From contig CAMORS010000002.1 in NCBI GenBank assembly GCA_946624005.1, positions 1-64,000 of the forward strand: DNA of 64,000 nt, written 5' to 3'. This document shows, piece after piece, positions 33,810-42,877 of this stretch. Numbering within the stretch: the first letter of the stretch is position 1; every line of letters starts with the position of its first letter. Source of the stretch: an uncultured Prevotella sp. (GTDB lineage: Bacteria > Bacteroidota > Bacteroidia > Bacteroidales > Bacteroidaceae). Made by a program: the position numbers and the translations under genes. Below the pieces are notes generated by a model. The model made no database searches and was not told where the DNA came from. It saw only the letters and a list, made by a program, of their open reading frames with translations.

Positions 33810-35756
33810 TTATTTTTTATATGTGTACTTCTCGAGCATGTTGAGCGTGCGGAGCACCTCAGCGACGTTCATGGCAAACGACATGGCGCCTCGAGCGCGG
33901 AAGGGCGGGTTGCCGTCGCTCATCTCTGGGATAGTGCCGAGGCAGTTGAGAGCCATCTCGTCTTCGTAGCCCACCATCTGTCGCTCTACGAAGCTCAGAC
34001 GTGTGCGCTTGTAGAGCTTCAGGCAAGCTTCCATATAGAAGCCGCCGAGCCATGGCCAAGCCGTACCCTGGTGGTAGGCATAGTCGCGCTGCGTCTGTGG
34101 TCCGACATACATCGGGTTGTAGCCGCCGCTCTTCGGCGAGAGCGAGCGCAGACCTTTTGGCGTGACGAGCTCGCGCGTACATATATCTAATACGCCCTTT
34201 TGCTGTTCGGCCGAGAGCGGTGAGTAGTCGAGTGCCACGGCGAAGATCATGTTCGGACGTACGCTCCAGTCCATCATGTTGCCGTCGACATAGTCGAAGA
34301 GGTAGCCATAGTCGTTGAGGAAAGTCTCCACGAACGAAGCCTTTGTCTTCTCTGCCATTGCTTCGAGCCGTTTGACAGCCTTCTCGTCGTTGTTCATCGA
34401 GGCCAGCTTGGCGCAGAACTTCAGGGCATTGTACCACAGCGCGTTGAACTCCACCACATAGCCTGTGCGTGGCACGACGGGTCGGCCGTTGGCTGTGGAG
34501 TTCATCCATGTCATGGCTCGCTCGCGTCCGTCGATGCGCAGCAGTCCGTTGTCGTCGAGCTTCACGTTGGGATGCTTGTTCGTCTCGATGTAGCGCACGA
34601 TGTCTTCCACCAGTTTGCTGTACATCTTCAGGCATTTCTCGATGCCCGCCTCCTTAGCATACTGCTGAATGGCCCATACGGCCCAGAGGGGTACGTCGGG
34701 CTGCTCCATCTCGTAGATCTTCCCGGCTGGCTTGCCGGCCATGAAGGCGCGCAGCTCTTTCTCTGCCGACTTCATGACGAGTTCGAAGTAGTCTTGCTCT
34801 TCGATGGCCAGTGTCAGTCCGGGCAGGGCGATGAAGGTGTCGCGAGCGCGGCACTTGAACCAGGGATAGCCAGCGAGCAGGTAGCGCTCGTCCTTGCTGG
34901 TGCGGTTGTGGAACTGATGAGCGGCGTTGACCAGACAGTGGAAGAAGTTGTCGCGCGGAGCTCGCTCGTCGACCTCTTCCTGGAAGAGCTTCGAGAGTGT
35001 TCGCGGCTTGATCTCCTTCGTTGAAGCGGCAAAGACGATGCTCTCGCCCTTGCGGATCTTCATCTCGAAATAGCCCGGCACGTAGAGATCCTCGTTCGAC
35101 GAATAGCCACGCTCCTGCTCTTTGGGATATTCGATGCCGCGATACCAGTCGGGACGGAAGACGAACTCGTTCTTCTTCGAGAACTGCATGTAGAGGTTGG
35201 GATAGCCTGCATACATACAGGTGCTGATGCCATTCTCCACTTCGTGATACTCGCGGCTGGCCGTCGGATTCTCATGCGTGAACTGCCGAACGCTGCGGAA
35301 GGCCAGGAAGGGCTGGAATCGGAGCGTCGTCTCGGAGTGGGCATCGACGAGAGTGTATCGCAGCAGGATGCGGTCTTCGTAGTGTTGGAACACCACCTCC
35401 TTCTTCAGAATGACTCCCCCGACGCGGTAGATTGTTGTGGGCACCTTGTCGCAGTCGAACTCTCGGATGTACTTGTGCCCTTTCGGGCTGTAGTTGTTGC
35501 CTTGATACTTGTGTAGTCCCAGATTGAATTCTGCCCCATGCTGGATAACGGTGACGTCGAGCGAGGAGAGCAAGACATGGTTGTCGTCGTCCATCTCGGG
35601 TATCGGCACCACCAGCAGTCCGTGATACTTTCGGGTGTTGCAGTCAACAATCGTGGAACAAGAATAGGCTCCCGATCGGTTGGTTCGTAGCAACTCTCTC
35701 GGCAGCGCTTCTTCTAAATTTGTCATCAAAGCTTTTTCAAATCTCAGATAACTCAT
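33810..35756 (-). CDS. Amylo-alpha-1,6-glucosidase (glycogen debranching, GH133)
   Basis: The 648-residue protein has an N-terminal GDE-N type domain (LLRTNRSGAYSCSTIVDCNT, RKYHGLLV) and a C-terminal (alpha/alpha)6 barrel with conserved GYPWF, QPDVPLW and YAYHQGTAWPWLGG segments. It removes alpha-1,6 branches of glycogen in the cytoplasm. It is the first gene of the three-gene operon and has a complete promoter 51 nt upstream. The 3' spacer to GT4 contains CGTCAACT repeats. Confidence 0.95.
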   Translation of the reverse strand: MSYLRFEKALMTNLEEALPRELLRTNRSGAYSCSTIVDCNTRKYHGLLVVPIPEMDDDNHVLLSSLDVTVIQHGAEFNLGLHKYQGNNYSPKGHKYIREFDCDKVPTTIYRVGGVILKKEVVFQHYEDRILLRYTLVDAHSETTLRFQPFLAFRSVRQFTHENPTASREYHEVENGISTCMYAGYPNLYMQFSKKNEFVFRPDWYRGIEYPKEQERGYSSNEDLYVPGYFEMKIRKGESIVFAASTKEIKPRTLSKLFQEEVDERAPRDNFFHCLVNAAHQFHNRTSKDERYLLAGYPWFKCRARDTFIALPGLTLAIEEQDYFELVMKSAEKELRAFMAGKPAGKIYEMEQPDVPLWAVWAIQQYAKEAGIEKCLKMYSKLVEDIVRYIETNKHPNVKLDDNGLLRIDGRERAMTWMNSTANGRPVVPRTGYVVEFNALWYNALKFCAKLASMNNDEKAVKRLEAMAEKTKASFVETFLNDYGYLFDYVDGNMMDWSVRPNMIFAVALDYSPLSAEQQKGVLDICTRELVTPKGLRSLSPKSGGYNPMYVGPQTQRDYAYHQGTAWPWLGGFYMEACLKLYKRTRLSFVERQMVGYEDEMALNCLGTIPEMSDGNPPFRARGAMSFAMNVAEVLRTLNMLEKYTYKK

Positions 35757-35806
35757 AGATTCTCGTTGTTGTATGGTTAATAATAATATGTATCAAAAAA
35801 TCACCT

Positions 35807-35837
35807 CAAAAGTACAAAGAAAATATTTATTGACAAA
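35807..35837 (-). promoter_or_regulatory. Promoter of the glycogen operon
   Basis: On minus: TTTG (plus CAAA 35834-35837), 19 nt, TACTTTTG (plus CAAAAGTA 35807-35814). Confidence 0.7.
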
Positions 35838-35929
35838 ATAAAATGTAAGTAATTTGCAAAAATAAGTTGTTTTTTACATTTCATTGATAAAAATTGAAAT
35901 TAAAATGGGGCTTGCTGATAAAAAATAGC

Positions 35930-35937
35930 TACCTTTG
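35930..35937 (+). promoter_or_regulatory. Promoter -7 box of the AlbA_2 gene
   Basis: TACCTTTG lies 7 nt before the ATG at 35945, implying a very short leader. Confidence 0.6.
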
Positions 35938-35944
35938 CGGCGTC

Positions 35945-36658
35945 ATGAAGAAGCATCGCAAATCGTCAATACCTGTCGCTGCAGAAACGCGAAAGTCGCC
36001 GACGGCTATAGCCACCGACGACCGTCAGCACCTCCTGCGACTGATTCGCCAAGGTGAGCACGAGCAGCAAGACTTCAAATACAAGGTGATGGATGCCGAG
36101 AAGCTGGCGCGCTCGGTGTCGGCCTTTGCCAACACGAGCGGTGGCCGTCTGCTCATCGGGGTGCGCGACGACGGTCATATTTCCGGTGTGCGCTCCGAGG
36201 AAGAAATCTTCATGATGCATGCTGCGGCCTTCAAGTGGTGCCGTCCGCAGGCAGACATCAAGTTCGAGACGCTCTATGCCGAAGGTAAGACCGTCGTCAT
36301 CGCCACCGTGCCGCCCTCCGTCCGCAAGCCCGTCTGTGCTCTCGACGATGAGGGAAGACCGAAGGCCTACATCCGCATTGCCGACGAGAACATCGTGGCC
36401 TCGCCCGTCCATCTGAGCATCTGGAGGATGGAGGCATCGCCGAAAGGCCAGACGATGACCTTCGGCGACGAAGAGCGGACCATCTTAACGACTTTGGCCG
36501 ACCATCCAGGACTGACGCTCAACCGGCTTGTCCGCATGACGCGCATCAATCGCCGACAAGTCGTCGACACGCTGGCGCGCCTCATCCGCTTCGGCCTGGT
36601 CGTGATGCAACATGCTGAGCAGCAGTTCCTTTTCTATGAAACGACAGACGAAAGATGA
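35945..36658 (+). CDS. AlbA_2 (Schlafen-type) domain protein with winged helix
   Basis: The protein of about 237 residues has an AlbA_2/Schlafen-like domain at about 25-165 (EQQDFKYKVMDAEKLARSVS, then AFANTSGGRLLIGVRDDGHI) and a C-terminal winged-helix region (ILTTLADHPGLTLNRLVRMT). Proteins of this type are taken as nucleic-acid binding regulators. Start 35945 follows the promoter box; earlier codons would lie upstream of it. A MITE-like element begins 36 nt after the stop. Confidence 0.87.
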   Translation: MKKHRKSSIPVAAETRKSPTAIATDDRQHLLRLIRQGEHEQQDFKYKVMDAEKLARSVSAFANTSGGRLLIGVRDDGHISGVRSEEEIFMMHAAAFKWCRPQADIKFETLYAEGKTVVIATVPPSVRKPVCALDDEGRPKAYIRIADENIVASPVHLSIWRMEASPKGQTMTFGDEERTILTTLADHPGLTLNRLVRMTRINRRQVVDTLARLIRFGLVVMQHAEQQFLFYETTDER

Positions 36659-36693
36659 TGACCAAGTTTTGGACCATTTGTATCCAAAAAGCT

Positions 36694-37002
36694 CAATACC
36701 TCACCAAAACTTCCGGAATCCCTTTATTTATGCAGGGTTTGGATGGTGAGGTGTTTGGCAAACACCCCACCAGACATCTCACCAAACACCTCACCATTTT
36801 GGGAACCCCTCCCAGCCTCCCCAAAGGGGAGGAGCCCCAAGTGGCACATGTAGGAGGCGACGCATCCTTGCGTCGCAACAGCACATAAGAAGCAATGAAT
36901 GGTGGGGTCTCTGGTGAGGTGTATGGTGAGGTGATAAATAAACACCTCACCATCGGGAAGTCCGATAAACAGAGCTGTTCAGCACAATTTGGTGAGGTGT
37001 TG
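36694..37002. mobile_element. MITE-like element, copy 2, carrying a nested insertion
   Basis: Left end CAATACCTCACCAAA (one change from copy 1) and right end TTTGGTGAGGTGTTG (36988-37002). The 12-mers 36761-36796 and the inverted 12-mers 36900-36935 correspond to those of copy 1 at 8711-8793. The 11-nt centre of copy 1 is replaced by about 103 nt of other repeat DNA. Confidence 0.8.
36797..36899. repeat. Repeat block nested in the MITE-like element
   Basis: It contains the C-rich unit CCTCCCCAAAGGGGAGG and a hairpin GCGACGCA-TCCT-TGCGTCGC (36858-36877), both of families found at 59662-59790 and 12415-12497. Confidence 0.7.
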
Positions 37003-37100
37003 CCCTGTCTTCAGCAAAACTTTTTCTGTGTATATTGCCCCATTCTTTGCAAGAGTTTTCTGTGGGTGTTGAACATTATTCCGGGATGGCCTGAACAGGC

Positions 37101-37227
37101 GTCGGAGATGGCTTCTGAGCATGTCGCAGATACTTTCTGAGCAGGTCAGAGACTATCCCTGACCAGGTCAGAGATGGTTGCTGAGCTTGTCAAATACTAT
37201 CTCTGACAATGTCAGCAACCATCTCTT
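37101..37227. repeat. 22-nt tandem array, about six degenerate units
   Basis: Units start GTCGGAGATGG, GTCGCAGATAC, GTCAGAGACTA, GTCAGAGATGG, GTCAAATACTA and GTCAGCAACCA at exact 22-nt steps from 37101. It follows the MITE-like element closely, as the array at 8925 follows copy 1. Confidence 0.8.
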
Positions 37228-37252
37228 TTGAACTTGCTGTATTCGGGTTCAC

Positions 37253-38998
37253 TTATTTAATAGTTTTCCCAGGTTCTAGATAGAAATAGGAGTCGTCGTG
37301 TGTTATTGTCTTGCTATCGCGGTAATCTGTCTCAGCAGGAGAGAGTGTAATATAGAGTCCCCCGCAGCCACGCTCGGTTTGAAAGCCGCTATGCTCGTAG
37401 GTGGAGAGGAAATAGAGGTTCTTCGCCATGTACATATAGAGGTAGTTGTCGATGGTGATGGGGTTATGGTTCCAGTTGGCATCCTCGTTCAAAACAAGAG
37501 GTCGCCCATTGATGAGTCGTTGGCGCACTTCTCCGATACCAAGTAGCTTTCCTTCATCGTCGCTGACGTAGGCGGCAAATGAGGGATCCATCCAAATCCA
37601 CTTGTTTATATCGTGGCTCCATACCATACAGATGACGTGGCAGTCACTGTCGGAATCGTAGGCTTTCGGTTCACAAGTAACGAAGCGTGCAGGCCATCCC
37701 ATGGCGAGATAGAGTTCGGAAAGTACTATGGCGAGCCCACGACAGTTTAATCCGCGTTGCTGCTGCTTGCAGGCATCATATAGGTCAATGGCATTACGAG
37801 GTACATCGGGTATTCCCCCGTTGCCATCGTGCTCTATTTCATTGTGCAGCCAATACATGATGTTCTTCATACGTGCTATTTCATCCCCTGCCCCTGCAAT
37901 ACTGTCGAGATGGAAATACTGACGGACACGTACCAGATTCTCATCACCTTGGTCGGCATAAGTAAAAGTAGGCAGCGACCGTTCTTCTTTAGCATAAGGA
38001 GCGGCTTTTTTCAAAAGCTGCATGTAGTCTAACCCTTCACGCCACTTCTGTTGATTGTCGCGCATCAGATCCATCACTTGCTGAAAGCGACTGTCTGGTC
38101 GCAAGAAGTTCCAAAATGGATCGTATTCAAAGTTTTCTATACTTTTGTACCCCGCCTCTGCTGCTTCTCCCAACAGCTTGATCGTGGCCTCCTTCCCTCC
38201 TTTCATTGCAAAAGCCGTGGCCAGCAGATATTTGACATCAGCACGGATTTGGTTTAGGAAGTTGTTGCCAGTCAGACATTCGTCTGCTATTTGGTTTGCG
38301 TCTTTCAAGGTTTCGAGCGTCTTGTCGTCGAGATCAGATGCCTTGCACCGCTTGATGAAATTCTCATAACTGCTCCAAATTACGGGAGCATTCGTGATAT
38401 ATCCCTTGAAATTCGGACATTCTATGGCTTCGCCGATACCTGTTCCCACGACGACTCCATTGAATGTAACCCGTTCCAGCAACGGACAGTCGTAGGCCAA
38501 TGTTGGTCCGCCGGTAGTCAACACGATGCCATTGAACACCACTTCGCGCAGGCGCGGACACTGACAGAAAGCTGAACCAGCATCAATATGTCCAAGATAG
38601 CCATTGAACGTAATGCGCTCCACAGCACGTAAACCTGTGAATGAACCGCCACTGACATACGATAGTTTTCCGAATGTAATCTCTTCCAACAAACTATTCT
38701 GGAACACTCCGTTCGGGAATACTCCTTCCCCCTCGTCGTATTCCTCACCGCTTTTCACGATGTGGGTTCGCGACAAGTCTATTCGGCGCAGAAGCCCCAA
38801 CCTTGACATTTCGCTCATCAGCTGAAAGTCTGCTTTGTTGATGGGGCCTTCTACGGTGAGTTCATGAATGGACAAACGGTGCGGACCTAACACTTCGCTC
38901 AGTGTTCCTGCCTCTTTTAACACGACGCTTTTGCCATAGGCAGAAACTGAAAAAACGGTCAGTAGCAATATAGCTACCATTGTCTTGATTGTTCTCAT
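37253..38998 (-). CDS. Secreted leucine-rich repeat protein with transglutaminase-like domain
   Basis: The 581-residue protein has a signal peptide (MVAILLLTVFSVSAYG), BspA-like LRR_5 repeats at about 80-215 (ERITFNGYLGHIDAG, LREVVFNGIVLTT) and a C-terminal transglutaminase-like domain. The Cys-His-Asp triad is visible: NCRGLAIVLSE, SDCHVICMVW and WIWMDPSFAAY. Such folds act as thiol proteases or amide-transfer enzymes; activity here is unproven. It is the last gene of the ECF sigma, anti-sigma, receptor operon, 28 nt after the receptor, so it may work with the receptor at the cell surface. Confidence 0.88.
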   Translation of the reverse strand: MRTIKTMVAILLLTVFSVSAYGKSVVLKEAGTLSEVLGPHRLSIHELTVEGPINKADFQLMSEMSRLGLLRRIDLSRTHIVKSGEEYDEGEGVFPNGVFQNSLLEEITFGKLSYVSGGSFTGLRAVERITFNGYLGHIDAGSAFCQCPRLREVVFNGIVLTTGGPTLAYDCPLLERVTFNGVVVGTGIGEAIECPNFKGYITNAPVIWSSYENFIKRCKASDLDDKTLETLKDANQIADECLTGNNFLNQIRADVKYLLATAFAMKGGKEATIKLLGEAAEAGYKSIENFEYDPFWNFLRPDSRFQQVMDLMRDNQQKWREGLDYMQLLKKAAPYAKEERSLPTFTYADQGDENLVRVRQYFHLDSIAGAGDEIARMKNIMYWLHNEIEHDGNGGIPDVPRNAIDLYDACKQQQRGLNCRGLAIVLSELYLAMGWPARFVTCEPKAYDSDSDCHVICMVWSHDINKWIWMDPSFAAYVSDDEGKLLGIGEVRQRLINGRPLVLNEDANWNHNPITIDNYLYMYMAKNLYFLSTYEHSGFQTERGCGGLYITLSPAETDYRDSKTITHDDSYFYLEPGKTIK

Positions 38999-39026
38999 AT
39001 TAACTATTGTCTTGATTTTCTTTCCA

Positions 39027-41570
39027 TTAGAATGCTCCGTTGTCGTTGTCGGCGTTTTGCAGCTTCTTCTGGTAGTTCAGGTTGCGACCGGTCGAGAAGT
39101 TGTAGCTGAAGCCGAGGGTCAGCATCGAGGCATTGTCGTTGATCCAGGTGCGAGAGTTCCAGTGCAGGATGTTCGTGGGAAGAGAAGCCGACGAATACTT
39201 TGAGCGGGTGAAAAGCCACAGACAGGTGGCATAAATCTTCCAGCCCCCTTTCTGCCAGAAAGCCGTCAGGTGAGAGCGGCTCTCGCCAGCATCAAGCATG
39301 GAACCCCGCAACATCTTCGACTGAATGAGTCCTTCGTAGCTGGCTCCCCATGCTCCCTTCCGGAAGTTGACGTTATACATGAGCGGTGCGTAAGTGTGAT
39401 GGTAGTGTCCGATGATCGGACTGCTCACGGTCTGCCGCATGGCTCCTGTTCCCACTTGCAGGCTGAGCACCTCGTTGCCAAACGGACGGATGGTGAATAT
39501 ACCACGCAGACCAAGGTTTGCCGAGTAGTTGGCATTCTCCTGCATGCCCACGATATAGGTCTGATTGTTGACACTTTGCTCCGTCCAATACTGGCTGACG
39601 GGCGAGTCGCGATAGGTGTAGAGAAGCGTCAGCTGCGCGTTGAGCCACTTCGTGTTCCATTTTGCCGTGAGTTCTGAGTTGTAGGTGGAATAAGCCCGCA
39701 GCGAGGGGTTCCCCCTTTGCATGACGTTGGGAATCAGGAGCTGCGCGTTGTTGCTCAGTTGTGAGATAGCCGGCGTCGTGGTCCACGAGCTGTTCTCCCA
39801 TTGCAGACTGACGCGCTCCGTGGGGTTGAAAGCCAGCACCAGCTTTGGCGTGAAGAACCATCGCTGCTCGCGGGTGTCGGTGTTGTCGTTGGTGACATGG
39901 GTGGCTCCGGCACCGATACGATAGAGCACCCGACTGAGATTTCCCGAGTATTCAGCATAGAGATAGTGCTGATAGGAAGCCGAGCGATACTCATAGTCTT
40001 GATAGCCGGACATAACGTTGCTGATGGTAGCCTTGGCCTGTCCGAACGTTCCGCGATAGCCCAGGCTCAGACTGCGCTTCCCCCAAGCCTTGGTGTAGGC
40101 CAGTTCGCCGATGAACGAATATTTGTCGCCATGCTGGCGAATGGAGTCTTCAAGCAGAACGACGGCTTGTTCGTAGGCTATCTGCCTTTTGTCTGTCTTG
40201 TCGCTATTGTGAAAGTAGGTTCCTACGAGGTCGACGGAAAGCTCCTGGTCGTGGGGGAGTACTTTCGAGACATACACATCGAGGTTGGGGCCAAAGCTCT
40301 TCGAGCGCGTACCGTTGTCACCCTCTGCCGATAGTCCTGCCGCATCGATATCATCGTGGCCGTTGCTGTGATAGGTGTTGTAAGCGGGGTTGGCCTTCAG
40401 CTGCACCGTGATGTCGTTCTCGCGGCTGTAGGTGTACTTGATGTTGGGGTCGTGGGTGCGATAGCCAAACTTGTCGATGCCTTTCAGATGGTATTGCATC
40501 GCTTGCTGGTTCATCTGGTAAGCGTAGTCGTTGGTGAAGTGGCGGTCGTCGTATTCGCGCAGACTGAACCAGTAGGAGAGCGAGAGCTGATGGTTGCCCG
40601 ACGTGAAGTTGAGGTAGCCTTCATCGTCGCCGAAACCTGTCGTAAAGGCGTGTCGCGCTTCGACACCACCACTCACACCCGTGTCCAACCGCCGCGTGTA
40701 GACCTTCACCAGTGCCCCTGCATCGGAGAATCGTGCTGGCGGGATGTTGTAATACTCTACGCGGATGATCTTCTCGGGCGGAATACCACGCAAGTCGATG
40801 TCGGAAGCCGGTGCACCATTGAGCAGAATCTTCACGCTGCCACCATCCCTGCGGGCTATCTTGTCGGTAGTCGGGTCGATGAAAAGAGTCTCGACGAGCG
40901 GCAGCAGGTCGCGCACATCGCGGGCATTGGCAATCTGCTCGGACGTGAAGGTATAGGTCGACTTGTCCACGTAGTTCATCACGCGCGAACCGCTGACCGT
41001 CACGCCACGGATGACATATTCGTCGGGCTTCATGCGCAGCGTGCCTATCGAGCCTACTTCGCACAGTCGCCAGAGGGTCTGATAGCCCACGAACGAAGCC
41101 TTCATCAGTACGCGTTGCGCGCGGACGGGTATCACGAAGTCGCCATTGTCGTTGCTCACACCGCTTGTCAGCAGCGACGTGTCGCGCGGGCTGTAAAGCG
41201 CTATGTTGGCAAAAGGCAGCGGTTGGCCATGCTCGTCGACGAGTCGGCCTATCAGTTTTGTGTCCTCCTTGACGGTGCATTCTACGAGGATGGTGCTGTC
41301 GCCGACGGTAACCGTCATCGGATAGTAGCCTACCACATCGCGTACGGCATCAGGTATCGAGGCCTGACGGATGCGCTTGGTGACGGTATAGTCTTCCAGA
41401 TCGTTGTAAATAAACGTGATGCGATAGTGCTTTGATGCTTTGTCCAAGTCCATCAGCACATTGGGCATCGACTGCTGACGATAGTTGCGCGACACGGTTT
41501 GTGCCTGCAATGAAATGCTGAAAAGGCAGAAAAGTAAAAACGCACAAACGCGGAAAGATAGATGTTTCAT
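39027..41570 (-). CDS. TonB-dependent outer membrane receptor with STN signalling domain
   Basis: The 847-residue protein has a signal peptide (AFLLFCLFSISLQAQ), an STN domain (about 28-85), a carboxypeptidase-regulatory-like domain (IGRLVDEHGQPLPFANIALY), a plug and a C-terminal outer membrane beta-barrel of the OMP_b-brl_3 type. The STN domain binds the FecR-like protein in transenvelope signalling. It lies 11 nt after the anti-sigma gene. No SusD partner is present, so uptake of a polysaccharide through a SusCD pair is unlikely. The ligand is unknown. Confidence 0.9.
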   Translation of the reverse strand: MKHLSFRVCAFLLFCLFSISLQAQTVSRNYRQQSMPNVLMDLDKASKHYRITFIYNDLEDYTVTKRIRQASIPDAVRDVVGYYPMTVTVGDSTILVECTVKEDTKLIGRLVDEHGQPLPFANIALYSPRDTSLLTSGVSNDNGDFVIPVRAQRVLMKASFVGYQTLWRLCEVGSIGTLRMKPDEYVIRGVTVSGSRVMNYVDKSTYTFTSEQIANARDVRDLLPLVETLFIDPTTDKIARRDGGSVKILLNGAPASDIDLRGIPPEKIIRVEYYNIPPARFSDAGALVKVYTRRLDTGVSGGVEARHAFTTGFGDDEGYLNFTSGNHQLSLSYWFSLREYDDRHFTNDYAYQMNQQAMQYHLKGIDKFGYRTHDPNIKYTYSRENDITVQLKANPAYNTYHSNGHDDIDAAGLSAEGDNGTRSKSFGPNLDVYVSKVLPHDQELSVDLVGTYFHNSDKTDKRQIAYEQAVVLLEDSIRQHGDKYSFIGELAYTKAWGKRSLSLGYRGTFGQAKATISNVMSGYQDYEYRSASYQHYLYAEYSGNLSRVLYRIGAGATHVTNDNTDTREQRWFFTPKLVLAFNPTERVSLQWENSSWTTTPAISQLSNNAQLLIPNVMQRGNPSLRAYSTYNSELTAKWNTKWLNAQLTLLYTYRDSPVSQYWTEQSVNNQTYIVGMQENANYSANLGLRGIFTIRPFGNEVLSLQVGTGAMRQTVSSPIIGHYHHTYAPLMYNVNFRKGAWGASYEGLIQSKMLRGSMLDAGESRSHLTAFWQKGGWKIYATCLWLFTRSKYSSASLPTNILHWNSRTWINDNASMLTLGFSYNFSTGRNLNYQKKLQNADNDNGAF

Positions 41571-41581
41571 GACTCTTCGGA

Positions 41582-42181
41582 TTATCTGACGGTGATGGTT
41601 TCTTCGTCGAGCGTGAGGCTGACGTGCTCAAACTGGTCTAATGTGCTGACGATGTCGGTAAGCGGTGTTGTGCTGTCCCATTCATAGTAGAGCCGCAGAT
41701 GGCGCACTTCGTCGTTCTCGTATCGCACGCGTACCTTATAATATATAGCCATCTCGCCAAGCATCTGCTCCAGTTCGATGTTCTCGAAAATTTTGTGAAC
41801 GCTTTCCGTCGGTGCCTCCTGTTGAGTTCCGGTTTGCGACAAACTGTCGGAAAGATGGTTGCCGGAAGCTTTCTGAACCTTTTCCACCGGTTCCACAGTC
41901 CTCTGTGACATTCGTTCTCCCCTTGTCAGCACATGGTAGGCAGCAAACGACAGGGTGGACGCGAGCAGCAGTCCGGCGAATACCGCGGCTATGCGAAGCT
42001 GCTTCCGATGGGAGCGGCGTTTGCGGCTGAACGCTTCTTCGGCAGTCACCATCAGCTCGTAGTAGGCGAGCATCTCTTCGTCGGCGAGCAGCTGGTTCAG
42101 CTCTTCGTCGGTGAAACGCTCCGGATGGTCGGTCATCAGCAGGAGCCGTTCCAGTTTGGTGTTGTTTTCTTCTCGGTTCAT
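41582..42181 (-). CDS. FecR-like anti-sigma factor
   Basis: The 199-residue protein has an acidic cytoplasmic N-terminus (DEELNQLLADEEMLAYYELM), one membrane helix at about 62-82 (LRIAAVFAGLLLASTLSFAA) and a periplasmic part ending in a DUF4974-like domain (FENIELEQMLGEMAIYYKVR). It is shorter than usual FecR proteins, lacking most of the central FecR domain. It should hold the ECF sigma factor until the receptor's STN domain signals. Located 3 nt after the sigma gene. Confidence 0.87.
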   Translation of the reverse strand: MNREENNTKLERLLLMTDHPERFTDEELNQLLADEEMLAYYELMVTAEEAFSRKRRSHRKQLRIAAVFAGLLLASTLSFAAYHVLTRGERMSQRTVEPVEKVQKASGNHLSDSLSQTGTQQEAPTESVHKIFENIELEQMLGEMAIYYKVRVRYENDEVRHLRLYYEWDSTTPLTDIVSTLDQFEHVSLTLDEETITVR

Positions 42182-42184
42182 GGG

Positions 42185-42667
42185 TCAGGAATTAAAATGT
42201 TGTTTCAGTTTCGTCAAAGCTTGCGACAAGTGCTTGTAGACGGCCACTTCGCTGATATTCAGTCGCTTGGCAATATCTTTATACTTCAGATGTTCGTCGA
42301 ACCGCAGCTGAAAGACACGCCATGTTTGGGGCGTGAAGGTCTGTTCGGCATAGTTTAGCAGTTCGCTCAGCAGTTCTTCTCGGTCGTTCTCTTCCGTTGG
42401 CGACGGCTCGTTGAGCGTCAGTCGACGCTTGATGCGCTCGCGAACAGAGAGATGTTTCAGACGGTCGATACACGCGTTGCGCACACATCCCATCAGATAA
42501 GCCTCAGCACCGATGTCAGGCACAACGAGCGTTCCTTCCGTCAGCCGCACGAAGAGGTCGGCCACCACGTCGCGGCTCTCCTCCGCATCGTGAAGCATCT
42601 GCGCTGCCTTCTGTTCCATTCCAGGACGCAATCGGCGGTAGATATCGATGGTTTGCTGCCTGTTCAT
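42185..42667 (-). CDS. ECF-type RNA polymerase sigma factor
   Basis: The protein of about 160 residues has sigma region 2 (ESRDVVADLFVRLTEG, AYLMGCVRNACIDRLK) and region 4 (WRVFQLRFDEHLKYKDIAKR, LNISEVAVYKHL). The start MNRQQTIDIYRRL at 42667 is preferred, as upstream residues (MGESSLAKVNNK) are not conserved-looking. It is the first gene of the signalling operon and likely directs its own operon. No -7/-33 promoter of the main type was seen upstream, consistent with autoregulation by the ECF factor (inference). Confidence 0.9.
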   Translation of the reverse strand: MNRQQTIDIYRRLRPGMEQKAAQMLHDAEESRDVVADLFVRLTEGTLVVPDIGAEAYLMGCVRNACIDRLKHLSVRERIKRRLTLNEPSPTEENDREELLSELLNYAEQTFTPQTWRVFQLRFDEHLKYKDIAKRLNISEVAVYKHLSQALTKLKQHFNS

Positions 42668-42818
42668 TGCTGTCTGTTTCGCTTGTCTTGCATGCTTGTT
42701 GTTGACTTTGGCGAGCGATGATTCGCCCACTTACGTCAATATAACGACCGAACTGCGGATTTTCCTAACCCCCATTGTCCTTTTTTTTTGCATCGGCAAA
42801 GCCGCTGCTTACATAACA

Positions 42819-42852
42819 AATGGAGAGCTTGCTGTACGGCAGGCTCTCCATT
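42819..42852 (-). terminator. Hairpin after xylA (likely terminator)
   Basis: A perfect 10-bp stem AATGGAGAGC / GCTCTCCATT with a 14-nt loop lies 26 nt beyond the xylA stop. The following minus sequence is only mildly T-rich (TTTGTTAT). Confidence 0.55.
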
Positions 42853-42877
42853 CATGTATGCGGCATAGAAATAAGCC

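Noticed and set aside
42778..42800. T-run at 42779-42789 with the adjacent GCATCGGCAAAGCCGCTGC hairpin as a terminator of the sigma operon or xylA
   Set aside because: The T-run precedes the hairpin on plus and reads as A-run on minus, the wrong side for either minus-strand gene.
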